Positions 23,559 to 36,310 of a DNA stretch of 64,000 nucleotides are shown here, one piece after another. Source of the DNA: Micropterus salmoides. Lineage: Eukaryota > Chordata > Actinopteri > Centrarchiformes > Centrarchidae. Location of the stretch: contig NW_024040817.1 in assembly GCF_014851395.1 (NCBI RefSeq), forward strand, positions 16,870,610-16,934,609, given 5' to 3'. The notes beneath the pieces were generated by a model. The model had not been told where the DNA came from, made no database searches, and saw only the letters and a list, made by a program, of their open reading frames with translations. The number at the start of each line of letters is the position of its first letter. Position 1 is the first letter of the stretch. The translations under genes were made by a program, and so were the position numbers.

Positions 23559-26106
23559 ATCCTCTGGCTTAAGAAAGTTTATTCAGCTGCAGAGAAAAAA
23601 CAGTTGTGTTTGCTTTTACACACTGATTTAAAAATAACACTGATTTTCAAATATTGATGGCGATGCTCTATTTTACTGAGAGAACAAGTCACCAATCTCT
23701 CAGCTCTGTGAATGCGCTGCCCCTGTACTCCTCCTTTTCCTTTGCCACACCGCTATTATTTCTGTTGTGTAATTGAGATGCAGAAACATTGACAGAACTC
23801 ATTTACTGCGATGGAGAGCTGTGTAATGTGGAAGAGGACGCGGATTATTACATCAGCGCACAGACACACACAAAGGCCAACGAACACGCACGTGTTAGTG
23901 AAAGAGAATGTAATTTGGCCCCATGTTTGAAGAGGCTCTTCAATTGTTCTTCCTTTGTACTTGTGGTCTCATGTAGCCAGGAAGGCAGAGGTGAAAGCAT
24001 GTTGGGTGATTGCTTCCTACACTGCTGGATCCTTATGTGTGTGCTCAGGTGTTTATTATGAGAATTGCACATCAGTGTGACTGTAAGGGACATGCAATTG
24101 AAATGGGATTGCTCTTTTGTCTGGTGCTTTCATTATGCCAACAAATCACGCACCTAAACATGAAAAGGGACAAACAAAAATCTGAAAGGTTTATCTATGT
24201 CAATTCTAAGAAATCTCTTCCGTTTTCTTTTTGTCTTTCTCTCTAATATCACTCTACCTATTCTTCCTGCATCTGGATGACAAAGAAGGTGGTTCATCCT
24301 CTTGAGACAAAGGACCTCACTCACACACGTGTGGACACACTCTCAAACGCACACATACTCACGCACACATACACAAGAGCACTGAGGTCTGCTGTCATAC
24401 ACCTCTCATTAATTCCTACCTGTCAGCCGGCTCCCCCTACCGTATCGGCCCCCCAAAAGGTGACAGCTTTCCAATGACTGACAAAGGCTCTTTAGGTGAT
24501 ACAGAAGATCCCTAGCAACCACCAGCTTCTGTAAAGTGCCCCTCAAATGTCACTTTTGCTGCTCCGAGACGTGCGCACACACACACCCACACATAGTATT
24601 TTTAAAACAGAGGCCTGCTCTCAAGTCTTCAACCATCTTTGACATCCAGAGGCTATGGATGTCACAGAGGCCTCAGCTCTTAAAGCTTTTAACATCCGAG
24701 AGAGATGGCGTTGTTTGACAGTGCTATTGGTGGATGCTATTGTTGCGTGTCGTTTTCCCCCCCGAGTGCATTGGATTTGCTTGTTTTTTCTGTTGTAAGA
24801 GGCAGATAAGGAAGAGCAAGAAACAGAACCAAACTTTCCCTCCGTGTCCATTCAGCTGTCATATGTTGAGTGGCAACAGCAAGCAATATTGGTGTAGGCT
24901 CGTACTAGTTGGGAAGGGGTCAAGTACGCAGAAATGTCGGCTTCTTGTATTGACGTCATTCAGCTGTCGAGTTTGATTCTAGAGTGCAGCCTTACCTGTA
25001 CCCAGCGTTATCTGTGTTGAAGAGTTGGTAATAGTGGGCAGAGACGTGTGAAATATTTGAGTGTGGCAAAACTTCATACCTGAGGAAGGAAAAGGGACGA
25101 CAAGTGTTTCTTCTCCCTGAGGACTTTCAAGCACAGACTAATTGACTTAATACCAGGGGTATTAGGTTACGAAGACATTAGTTGGATATAGACACATAAT
25201 ACACTCTGAACTAATACAACTGGTCCTCCCTGGACCATGTCTCCTGATTGACACAATTTACCATAACACCACTTGGTCTCAGAGTAACTCCATCTAGTCC
25301 AAACACACAGACATCATACACACCTTGTTCCAATTGCTCTTTACAGCGGTGTTCAGTCCATCAAGGATAGACATCCATAACTCTGTTTAGAAATCATCTA
25401 AACATGTGAGTGCCAGAGAAAGCCTTGAACAAGCATCGCTATAAGCTCGTTTAAACCATTGTCACAAAATTATGTATCTCATTTTAGCAATGGTCTCCTA
25501 CCAGTTGGATGTGCCCGCTCCAAAGGATGGTGCCATCTGAAATTTTAGCAATATGATCCATTAAAAAAATAAAATATATATATATATATTTTTCACTCAA
25601 ACATTTGCACTCATTTGCCTAAAAGCGGTGGGATTAAAAAGTAGTGAACAACATATTGACTTAAAACATCTATATCAGCAGGACGGTTGGTACGGCAGCT
25701 GAAACTGAAAACTTACAAGAATTTCGCAATGACGTGGCTAAGGCAAGCATCAGCTTTACACTGGTTGCTGGAGTTTAAAATAGGAAAGGTGTTTGTGTGT
25801 GAGAGAGTGAGTGAGGAGGAGAGGGAGCTTATCAAATTATCTAGTATTACACACTGTGACTCAAATGAAAATCACAACAGGGTGTCACTGCTTAGAGAAC
25901 AAAAGCCTTTGGTCTGTTGGTATGCTGTACACTTTCAGCCATACTATTCTGGATGGTTTTGGCAGATGGAAAAATGCTCCTGTGTGTGTATATAGAGCAT
26001 GGTGCTTGATTTGATTTGATTGGGTCTGCCCAAGTTTAAAATGTGTAATGTGTAAATGTGCACATACACATGTGTGTGTGTGAGTGTGTTTATATATGTA
26101 TGTGTG

Positions 26107-26109
<3 letters not shown>
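23559..26109. other. Intergenic, nothing recognised
   Basis: Mixed unique DNA with short CA-rich stretches (24320-24375, 24575-24597) and an (AT)n at about 25573-25589. No gene or bounded repeat. Confidence 0.5.

Positions 26110-26148
<39 letters not shown>
26110..26148. repeat. (TA)n microsatellite
   Basis: About 19 TA units immediately left of the hAT MITE at 26156. Confidence 0.95.
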
Positions 26149-26154
<6 letters not shown>

Positions 26155-26155
26155 T

Positions 26156-26979
26156 TAGGGATGCACCAAAATGAAAATTCTTGGCCAAAGCAGAAACCGA
26201 ATATAATGAATTAAGTACATTCACATTTTTTCCATTTATTTTGCCAATTTGTTTTTTTTTAACCATTGCATAAATTAATTAGTCAAAATGTGCTTTTTTA
26301 CTCAGTGTTTTCCATAAGATTTGGAGAAACTAGAGAGGATCTGATGAAGTAAACTACTTCTGTGAACATAATCCAATTAATCTTATTTCCTGTATAGACA
26401 CCTTACTTTGAAAACCAGACATTGTCACATGTGTATCCTCGCGCTAATTTTATCAAGTCCAACCCAATTTTAAAAATAATGTTGTTGCTATGTGGTTCTA
26501 GTGTCGCGCAACATGAAGACTTCACAGCCTCTCTTCAATTTGGACTCTCATACTGCAACACTTGTCTTTGTAAAGAGAGAAAATGACAGGATAAAGTCAC
26601 TAACCTGCCTGTCAGCTCACACTGGTCCTTTCTGTGAATTTACCATAAAGGCCTGAATACATGTGCACTCCAAATGTAGGTGCGGCTAGCTTAATCCCCT
26701 TCTCATAAACGAGTGATAGAAACACTCAAAGCGGGTCAGACCATTTGTTGCCTTTTCTAAGAAGTCAGCCACAGATCGAGTGGATGTACTGGGAAACAAT
26801 TCAGCAGAACAGTGTCTGCAAACTGTGACTTTTGCATCTTTCTCGGACAGACTCTACACTGCCGACGTGTCAGCGTAATTGTTTGGTAAAATTTATTCGG
26901 TCTGACTTATTAGGCCGAACACCGAAAGTGCTTTTTTGAGCAGATTAATTTTGGTGGCCAAACATTCATTGCATCCCTA
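26156..26979. mobile_element. hAT-like MITE, 0.8 kb
   Basis: The left end TAGGGATGCACCAAAATGAAAATTC and the right end (reverse complement TAGGGATGCAATGAATGTTTGG) share a perfect 10-bp terminal inverted repeat. Inside are TTCTTGGCCAAAGCAGAAACCGAA and AGGCCGAACACCGAAAG, characteristic of a teleost hAT MITE. The flanking octamers AAAAATAT and ATATATAT agree at 6 of 8 positions, but this is weak because the site is AT-only. No transposase frame. Confidence 0.8.
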
Positions 26980-29900
26980 ATATATATAAACTGATAAAGA
27001 TGCCCAAATCAGATTTCAGTAATCATAATCACTTTGTGGGATGTTAACTCAAACGAGTCTTGAGCCTGAAATCATGTCCTTCCTCACATAAAATTGTTGT
27101 AAGAAAAATGATGAGACAAAGCAAAGTGAGGTTAAGATATGACAAAGTGCCCCAGAAACCAATTATCACAAGAAATGGACCAAAATGATTGCACATTCTT
27201 ATGCATGCAGAGGATGCCATGCAGGTTTAAATTAACTCCATCAGTAAACCAGATGATTACATTCAGTAAACCACCACAATGTGAAGAGGGCTTTGAGCAA
27301 ATAGGCAGCTTCTCTGTGCACTCACATTTTGTATTCTACATTTGAATGCAAATAAATTAAATCTGCAGGTACAGATTTGTAAGACTGGCGAGTGAGGTAT
27401 GTCTGCTTCATGCACTGAATAGATTTTTCACAATGACCTTCTTTTAAACAGTTTTTGTATTATTTAAATGTTCTCATATTGGTCCCACTGGGAAAATAAT
27501 AAACGCTTGACCTGAAAACTTCAACCCTGATGACAAAAACAAGGGAAAGAATCAACTGCTAATACTGTTGTTCACTAATACTGTTACCCCTGGTAAACTT
27601 TTAGATGCCATTCATAACAGATGAATAGCTGTTGATAAGATATGACAACATTTGCATCATTTGCTTCTCGTAATTTTCTGAAATATTTCCTTAGAATGTG
27701 GTTTACCTCCTCCTGTATCTGTCATTTAATCTGTTTTGGAGTCAAAGTTGAACTTTGAACCTTATTGCACGATGATATTGGTGATTCCCTCAGTTTTACA
27801 TTCTCCAAGACCAAAGGACTATCACCATTTAAGAATGAGGAAAATGTTGAGGATATATGGCTCAGGGATCTCTGCAGAAATTAATTATATAACCTATCGT
27901 AGCATACCTCAAAAGTTCACGGTGCATGAAAAACTTAATATGCATGGCCTTCACCTTTACAGGCTCATAAAATTGTAGCGTTGTGCTTCATTTTTTTTAC
28001 AATATGACAGAGATAATTTATTAAGACCGGCATATGTTAATAGCACTCTACATGGGTGAGACTTTTAAAAAGTTGGGTTTGATGTCCACTCACACAACCA
28101 CGGAAAGGTCAACAATATTTTTAATATGGCTCTAATGATATTCATGCCACTTTTAAATTGGACTTTGTGGAGAGCAGTGGAATAAGTACTACTGTATTTA
28201 GAAAAATCCAGGGGTGAAGATGTAGCTAGTAACCCATTCACTAATCTATTTCTTGGCATTCTAATAAAGCTACAAGTCTGTTAGTACAGTAGCGGACTTT
28301 GCCAATGTAAGTGTCATATTGATTTGGGCAAGATACTTGTTTTGTTGTAATTTATAAATGTTAGCCAAAATGCCAACACAATATCAAAGTATTACTCCGT
28401 GTTTTGTGTGACCTAGAAGCAAGTTAAACATTTCATTAGACATACTGTATATTTAAATGTATGATTTTATTTTCAATTAGTATATTTGTTCAGAGTAAAC
28501 AAGATCTCTCCTACCTCCCTTTTCTATTCGACCTGTCTGTGTGAAAAACAACCTAAACTGAATATGGAAGAAAGGTGAGATGGTCGCTTTTAACAACCCT
28601 CTTTATACACACGTATCAGCTGGACTGATGAAGTCAGGGCTGTGCATGTTCTCAGACCAGGGCAGGTCTGGCAGCCCCGCCTATGACTTGATTACGGCAC
28701 TCTGACAACCCAGCAGCCTGGTAAGGTCAGGCCCTACAGAGTGTCAAAGAGGTGGTATGATGATGTATCTCTCTGATGCCTCTGTTCTTCACCTCTTGAC
28801 TTTGTTGTTTTTCTCCTTTGCGTCAGTGTCAACTTTTTGCCCATCTGCTGGGGACCTGTCTCCCATTAGAGCTGGACAGTCAAACTGTTAACCGTTTGTG
28901 TACTTGGAACATGACAGTAAAAACATTTTACTATTTGTCCAAACATTTGTTAGGGATTGTTGAATTCTTCTTTCATTAGATGTCATGTTAGCATGAAATC
29001 ACTCACATTAATTTTAGCGGCAGTCATTTGTTAGGACAAACATTTATCTGTATTATGGAGAAGAAAAAATTTCTTAACTTTTTGAAATATTTCCACAAAC
29101 TGCCCTCATCACTCCATGTTCTTTCCTCGCTAAGTGTTGTCTGGGGTCCATAACACTCCATGCCATCTGCTGACCTATAAGCATCATTTAGAAACATGAG
29201 ACATTGTCCTTTGTGCATAGTTTTCATGAGGTAATCCATAGAATGAATCGTGGTACTTACAGTGATCTTCCAAAGTAGTTAAATGGGATGTTACTTGTCT
29301 GACAATCGCACTGAATTGCCATTTCATTTCATTTTAGTTATTATAACCTATTCATTATTTATGAAATGATTCAAAGGAAACAAAGATTTGGACTCTGCTG
29401 AAATATAAACAATCACAGTATACCTTTTCTAACCTGGTATACCCATCCCTTTCTGATCTTTTTTTGTCATGCTTGAGGTTCTCTTTACTCAAATCCCAGG
29501 AGAATTGGAGAGTAGAGTTGGATAATTTTGGGACTTCGGAGATGCACAAAATTAAGATTTTCTCTTCAGAGAAATTGATCATAACTTTGTTTCCTGTTAA
29601 TGACAGAATTCCATTGGATGTGCACTATGGAGGCGAAGCGTATTGGGGGTCAAAGTTCAATTTACTTGAACTTTGGCTGCAAAACCGGGTGAAAAATAAG
29701 GAAAGTGCAGGCCACTATGGCTAAGGCAGCTGCTCTCTCCTTTGGAAATAATGGGCTTGCTCTGCGCAATGTCACACTTGTTCGTTTATTGTGAAAGCCC
29801 TGTTATTGTGATGTATCACAGATGCTCATGTGTACGCTATCTTAACCATGTAAAATTAACAGTTCTGTCCAAAAGGAAAAACTGCATCTTTTGTTTCACA

Positions 29901-31139
29901 GTATTTACCATACATCGTCAAGAAACTGTTTGTACTGCACTTCTATTCATTTGTTCATCGTGGCATATACATATAACGGCATCATGTTCATCTCAAGATG
30001 GTTATATCATTTTAGAATGGAACAACACACAAACACAAAGCTTTATATTCAGCTGATTTTATGGCTGCACATTGTTAACATTTTACATACACAGTGTATT
30101 TATTAACTCACACGCGCTGCATTTTTTATCACAAAAACAAAGCAACGTTTTCTTCTCCAGGATGATTGTAAGTGGCTTGTATGTGACAACAGCCGCTGCG
30201 ATCCAGATGCCTTTCCCTGAGCCAGTTGTCCTGTGTGCCGTTGCCTCTGTAGACTCGTCTCTTGTCGTTAGCATGTAATAGTGGATATTTCACCTTATAA
30301 TGTTGCAGACATCGCTGGAGAAGCTGAGGTCAGGGAATCGGCTATTCTTAGTGTGACCTCAGCTGTATTTTCCATCATGTCTGAAAACAAATGGGTATAA
30401 ATGAACTCAGATCACACAATCAGAGTCTAAACTGGATGGTAAAACTCACATTGGTCAATATCTGTATTTGTTAGATAATTTGATGACACAATAGCATGCA
30501 GCTCTGCCGGATTTCTCTCTTTTCCCCCTTGGTGTTGGTGTGTGTCTGCGTCAGCTCCTCTGTATGAACAACAGGGAGAGAGGGAAAGAGGCTTGCGTTG
30601 TGTGTGTATGTCATGTTGGGTGTGTGTGTGGGGAGCAGTGCATGTGTCTGTGCTCAGGTGGCAGATACCCTAGGTAAATCATTTCAGATCCATTTATTCA
30701 GAAGCCTGTGTGCGGACGACACCTGCACAATGCTGCCAAAGAAGTGCCACAATGTCAGCGACTTCGCTTGCAGCTCTGACCCCAACCCCCCACCCACCCC
30801 AGCTGGCGTGTGTGTGAACGTACATGTGTTTGTGTGTAAGCACAAACACACACATATATATGCAGTGTTTTTATGTTTTATAGCTCAGTCAAGTGTCTTA
30901 TTCAGGGGGAGAAAGAACAGCAGAAGAAGCCTTTCTGTCATGTGAACGGCTATGTTATTGCTGTGTTGCTTTCAATAACTCCTGCTTTAAATCTAGCTTC
31001 GTTCCGAGGATGAGAGGCTCATTTAATTACTCTAATGAACAAACTGATGCTAAAAAGGAGGATTCTTTGGTTCTTAGATAGCAAATTAAATTTTAAAACG
31101 CCTGGGATAGAATTAATGGTATTTTTAGTCTAGATGAAT
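26980..31139. other. Intergenic, unique, no gene recognised
   Basis: Over 4 kb with no recognisable transposon. Contains a 25-bp inverted repeat (29651-29675), and TG/CA-rich patches near 30598-30640 and 30808-30860. Open frames of up to 115 codons lack domains. Parts (28620-28790, 29690-29770) look non-random enough to be conserved, but I cannot judge without alignment. Confidence 0.45.
29651..29675. promoter_or_regulatory. Perfect 10-bp inverted repeat, nuclear-receptor-like half sites
   Basis: CAAAGTTCAA and its exact reverse complement TTGAACTTTG are separated by TTTAC. The arms contain AGTTCA/TGAACT, close to nuclear-receptor half sites. Whether it is functional or a repeat remnant is unknown. 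Confidence 0.35.
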
Positions 31140-31470
31140 TTCAATTTTTTGATATGACAGCTGTCTTAATCTGTGTTCAAAATGAGCTTGTTTGCGTGTG
31201 TCCTTTGCGCGCTGACAGTCAGTTGTGACAGTTGTAAAGTGTTCTTGAAAAAGCGCCCGGCGTGGACACTCAAGGCAGCCAGACGAAAGATTTGCAGGCT
31301 GTGATGTCTGTGTGTCAAATTACTTATCTCACTAAGCATATGCTGGCACTTCAGAATCATATACTTCAAACCCGCAGCCTTCAAAAGCGTCAAAACGGAC
31401 TTTTCTTATTCAACACATCAGTCATGTAGCCACCAGCAAAATGAGCGAGATGTCATTTGCACTCAACAAA
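31140..31470. promoter_or_regulatory. Candidate conserved noncoding element
   Basis: A compact unique block with balanced composition: TTTGATATGACAGCTGTC (TGACAGCTGTC combines a TGACAG Meis/TALE-type core and a CAGCTG E-box), TTGCGCGCTGACAGTCAGTTGTGACAG, and AAATTACTTATCTCACTAAGC. Short open frames on both strands have no domain. It lies about 13 kb upstream of the tshz start. Confidence 0.35.
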
Positions 31471-33477
31471 AAGCTTCCGGAGACATTTAAAGACACTCTT
31501 GATGACTGTTTCAATTTGGAGAGGCCGTTAATGATATCGTCTCAGCTGCCTTTTGCAGGGTTTTTTTCGAAAGATACAAGTGAACGACAAAGAGTACTTA
31601 GATGTGCACTTCAGCTAAAGCTTTGCCAATTATTAATTTGAATCCTGAAGACAATTAGTAAATCACTACAGCACCCATTATCGAGCTGTTGCCCTGGATT
31701 TTGGAAGAGCAAGCCAATCTTAGGGTCAATTTAGTCTGCCACTAATGACAAAACATAACTGATGATTCTCTCTATTACACTTTCACTCATGTTCTGTGCC
31801 AACAGCAAAGCCTTCTTTTCTGTGATGAGCCTGAAATAAAATTATACAAATAATTGTGACCTAATAATAGAGAAAAACAAGAAACATGTCTTTAACAAAC
31901 ACCCTACAACATATGTGAATATTTCCTCATTCACAGTTTTCTTTTGTTTCAACCCCTCTTTATCTCACATACACAGACACACACATACACTGGCATGTGG
32001 ATGCCAGTACTTTTGCTTCGAGCACATATCCCACTTGGTTTGTACTGTTCCAAGTGTTAGAGAGGGTTAAAATATTTCATTGCACTAATTGGCCAGTGTC
32101 ATTCCTGACTTTTGGATAAACAGCAGAAACGAGGGAAAGCTGAGACAAATGATGGCTAATTAAACGTGCGTGTGTGTGTGTTGCAAAGACAGAAACCAGC
32201 TGACAAAAAAAATGGAGTGACGAAACACCCAGCTTGACAAAAGCAACAACTACTTCTTGCAATGGAAAACTTACCACAAAGAGGGGAAAATTTCTACTTT
32301 ATGCTTTCTTTGAAATCCTGAACTTCTCTAATTGGGTTTCATTCAGCGCTGACTGAGAGGGGAAGGGAAACAATGATTGGACACGTATTACTTAGACTAT
32401 TTTGGCAGAAGCAAGCAGTTTTAAGCTTGAACTAGAGGTGTTTTATCTAGGTTAGGAGTTTTCTTTTTTGTAATTTCCTATATTGACTGAGAATTTTCAT
32501 TAAAAAGGAGGCAAAGGTTTATAAATAAATCTTTCTCCCCAGTTATCCCTGGCCCTCACTACTGCAAGTGATCTGATAAAACAAAACTCAGATAAGGAAA
32601 AACTCATCTTAAAGGAACAAGAAAAAGGAAGATAGAGAGAAAGTAAGGGAAGCAAACTCTTAAAATGAGCTGAGGCATGTCTGAACTCCGACCCACAGGG
32701 GACATTTGTTTTCAGAGGTAGCGTGTTGGCCCACCGCATCATCCCCAGGGAGATATCTTCCTCACCATTTCTCTGCAACTCTGCAGCATCGTTTCACCTC
32801 GTGTTACAGCCTCTCTCGCAGTCTGACTGACTCATACATGTGGACATGCACACACACAAACCCGCACACACACACACACATGCTCACATACAATCCTTCA
32901 GACCCTCGCCCAACCCCCACCTCGCCTTTCCCACATTTGACCACTTGTCAAGGGATGTTTATGGGCCATTGTTTGCAGTGCTGATGATCATTGTCACCGG
33001 TTGATTCCATTACCCATAGCCCTCTGATGGATGGGGCCTACCCTGACGTCCACTGATATGGGTGTCCTTGACCACTGGGGCAGACGCAATGAACAAAGGG
33101 GACAGTGGGGTGGAAAGTTGGATCTTCTATTTTTTATTGTTTATCATTCAGTAGAAACAATGAATCGTACTCTTCAAATCATTTTAAGGTGCTCGATTTG
33201 TAGGAGGGAAATGTGGGCAAAATAAAATGTGAATTGGTGTGTATGTTTTTCCAACAATTAGGTGACTAATTTATATATTTGATTGATTTATTACTAGTTA
33301 AAAAGGAACATTGGTTTACAGTGTGGGCATGAAATCAACAACATACACAGGAAAAACAATCAAAGACATCATCCACACAAGTCCTCCAAATGAAATGACA
33401 AAACGCGCCTTTAGAAGCTTTGACTGATCTGATGCACCTATGAGCAGGACGACATAATTTGTTTGTGCCTTCCATTG
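31471..33477. other. Intergenic, nothing recognised
   Basis: Unique sequence with CA-rich patches (31974-31990, 32848-32880). No gene or bounded repeat. Confidence 0.5.
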
Positions 33478-33620
33478 CCATTATAAGTCACCGTGGAAAA
33501 GTAAATCAGTTTTATGATGTGACAACACTATGTTTACGGTTTGGTTAGGTTAAGGAACAATAACAACTTGGTTAGGGATCTTGTTAGGGAACCCACATTA
33601 GGTTTCAGTAATAACCACGT
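33478..33620. repeat. Teleost 'ggtttggttagg' repeat fragment
   Basis: GTTTACGGTTTGGTTAGGTTAAGGAACAATAACAACTTGGTTAGGGATC and the following ACCCACATTAGG resemble a repeat frequent in teleosts. The sequence to about 33900 may belong to it, but this is unclear. Confidence 0.5.
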
Positions 33621-34919
33621 GGGTAAGGCAATGATCATAGTCATGCTTAAAAGAAACCAACGTTGACTGGCAGTAGGAAAAGGTATTAAAGTCTGACTTA
33701 ATCTTGCTTAATAATAACGTCACCTGACATCCTTCTTTGCTTCCAATGTGATCATCAACATGTTGTTTTGGGGAACTTGCTAAAACAACAACGATTTTGT
33801 GTTTTTTCTTGCAAGGACAGTTTCCACTGGCAGACACCCAACACCAGTGACAGTTTATATATTATCATACCATACAGGCAGAAGGAAAACAGTACAGTCA
33901 ACAGTACAAGATACTGCCCAGCATTCATCTGCAGTGTTTCGTCAAGTAACAGAGTTCAACATAAGATAACTAATGTTAGCATAAGTGCTAAAGGTGCAAT
34001 ACAGCAAGAACAATACACATTATAATGGAGCACCAAAACTTCTGATATATCATGGTGCTTAATTCATTCCCATTTCCTAAATTAAATGGCATTTTTGTTG
34101 GGGTGTATTTGTATACCTGTGGTGGGGTTTTTTTTTTATCATCCCCTATGATCTAAGAAGTGGGGTGGCCTACAAAAGGGCTCCTAATCTCAACTGAAGC
34201 TAAAGAAGTTGCAATTACGTACCCTCCCGACACTAACGATGCTCTTTTTAGTCTTTTGCTTATGTAATCTTGAAGCAACATCAAAGTGTATTTGAGAAGT
34301 TGTTTCCATCAGCTTTTATTGTAGAAAGTAAAAATGTGCATAAAATACAATACATTTGTACATACATACACGTAACCCAATTAACACGAATACCCAGACT
34401 GATGTTTAAGACAACACTAGCTTATATTAGTTGTTTGATAGTTAATGTACAGGATGTGAGGTAGCCTACAAGATTAACAAGAAAATCTAATCGGAAAAGC
34501 AGTGAGTTTAAAGAACTCTCTAATGCAATGTATTAATTGATGCTTTTCCTTCAAACACATCACTTCAGACACACCACTTTGCATTCACTCTATTGATAAG
34601 AGAGACGAGTAATTTCAGAGTGGGATGTGTAATCATGCTCTGTTAATTGATTTTTACATATTTTGATTATGACCTTGATTCATAAGATGTAACTTAAAGA
34701 GTTAACATGATAGCTGCAACAGTTTGTGTTCCTCTGGTCCTTAATCACATTATTACAGTGCATGTAAACACACCTAGGGGATGTCTATAGTCCGGCCTCC
34801 TGCAGTGCTCATGTGTCACAACATTATAGAACATTTCTCCACCACCTTATTGAATTAGTGCTCCCACCTAACTAATACAGATGAGCTTGAAGTGAAGGAA
34901 CCATTTGGAAGTCACACAT
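33621..34919. other. Intergenic, nothing recognised
   Basis: AT-rich unique DNA. No gene or bounded repeat. Confidence 0.5.
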
Positions 34920-35500
34920 CACAAGCAGACATCTGCAATTACTGATGGGAGAAGATGGGCTTGGATTTAACCAGGCCGAGGCCATGATGTAGAGTCATTG
35001 AAGGATTGGCCGTGGTGTTGGGTGACGGGGGAGGAAGCAGTGTTGATAGCTAAAACATTTACAGCGGCTCTAGCCATCATCATTTTTCACAGAGCCGGGT
35101 TGTCATTGATCAGGATGGTATCTGACTGAAGGGAACGTGTAGTTAAAGGCACATGTTTAACAAGCTTCTCCAGCATTTCCCAAAAATGGTCACATAAAGA
35201 CTTTCCATTATTATTCTGAACAAAGATGGAGTTGTTTTCTATCCCTCAGATCTGTCTTTTGTCAACCCATCCTCACCGGGCCGATTACTTTTCTTATAGA
35301 TATTTCCCTGGATCAGACAAAATATTCTTTTCAGATCGAAATGAGGCAAGATGCTGCTCTTTGTGCTAGAAATTAGCCCCATTTTGCTAAAGTGTCTAAA
35401 TTAAAGTTGAGCTAAATCATTTCTATAACTATCAAATGGACAGTTTTGCCTTCGTTCCTTTTAAAGACAACGCCAACATGCAAAAAAAGCAGGAAAACCT
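34920..35500. promoter_or_regulatory. Candidate conserved noncoding block
   Basis: Long non-repetitive stretch with ATTA-type and CAAAG-type cores (GAACAAAGATGG at about 35219, AGAAATTAGCCCC at about 35369, TGACTGAAGGGAACG at about 35124). No simple repeats or open frames over 60 codons. Inference from texture; needs alignment. Confidence 0.3.
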
Positions 35501-36039
35501 CGCCTCCAATAAAACTAACATTAATGGAATTGCAATATGCAAAGCTATGCTAATTTTATGCATACTGTCAACCTACATAGTGGCCGTTCTTCGTTCATTT
35601 CAAAAGATATGACTGCAATTAGACGACAATTGATTGAAATCATTTGCGTTTTATGATTCTCTTACTTTTGAGAGCTGACAGGGTGTTGTACATTTCAGTG
35701 ACAGTATATTTTCACTGCACGGGGAGATTAACTGATTTTATTGACCCTGATGCAAACCAACGGGTGTTACATTTCAAACAAACTACTCACTACCTAGGTG
35801 ATTTGCATGTGGTGTGTCATTTACCATATTCCCTGATTACCTAATGATTTATACTTTAATAGAATGCACAGGGGCCTATCAAAGCAATATGCGTACCATA
35901 CCTTTACAGTGACTTAACATGCCGGAGACAGAGAAAAATTGAAATGATAGTTTAAGGACGACGGGGAAAAGAGAAGTCTTATCAGTTAAGACTTGCTTTG
36001 TATGTAGGATTTTTTTCTCCCTGCTCTCCTTGGAAGGCA
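35501..36039. other. Intergenic, nothing specific
   Basis: Unique sequence without repeats. Possibly a continuation of the neighbouring candidate regulatory blocks. Confidence 0.4.
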
Positions 36040-36310
36040 GGGGTGCAGTTGATGAATTCTTAAGTAGATCTCGCTGATAATTGTATTTCATAACTGTCAT
36101 ACGGAGAGGGACTGTCCGCTGAGAAGCTATTTGTGTCACTGCATCTCTCTCCCTCTCTGCCTCTCCCTCTCTCTCTGCAGCCTCTTCAATAAAACTCAAA
36201 TCACGACAGAGATTGTTAAGTCTACCTCCAAGATTATTAAATCCAAATGGAGAATTTATGGGTGACACTTCATAACAATTAATCTGAGATGCTTGATTAA
36301 TAAAGTTCGC
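36040..36310. promoter_or_regulatory. Candidate conserved noncoding element
   Basis: Unique flanks (GATAATTGTATTTCATAACTGTCATACGGAG and CCTCCAAGATTATTAAATCCAAATGGAGAATTTATGGG...CAATTAATCTGAGATGC) surround a short CTCTCTCCC pyrimidine run (36144-36176). ATTA/TTAAT cores are dense. Coding potential absent. Confidence 0.35.

Noticed and set aside
29464..29724. 86-codon frame that at first looked protein-like
   Set aside because: No homologous family comes to mind, no splice sites fit, and its end includes the inverted repeat at 29651-29675. More likely regulatory or repeat-derived DNA.
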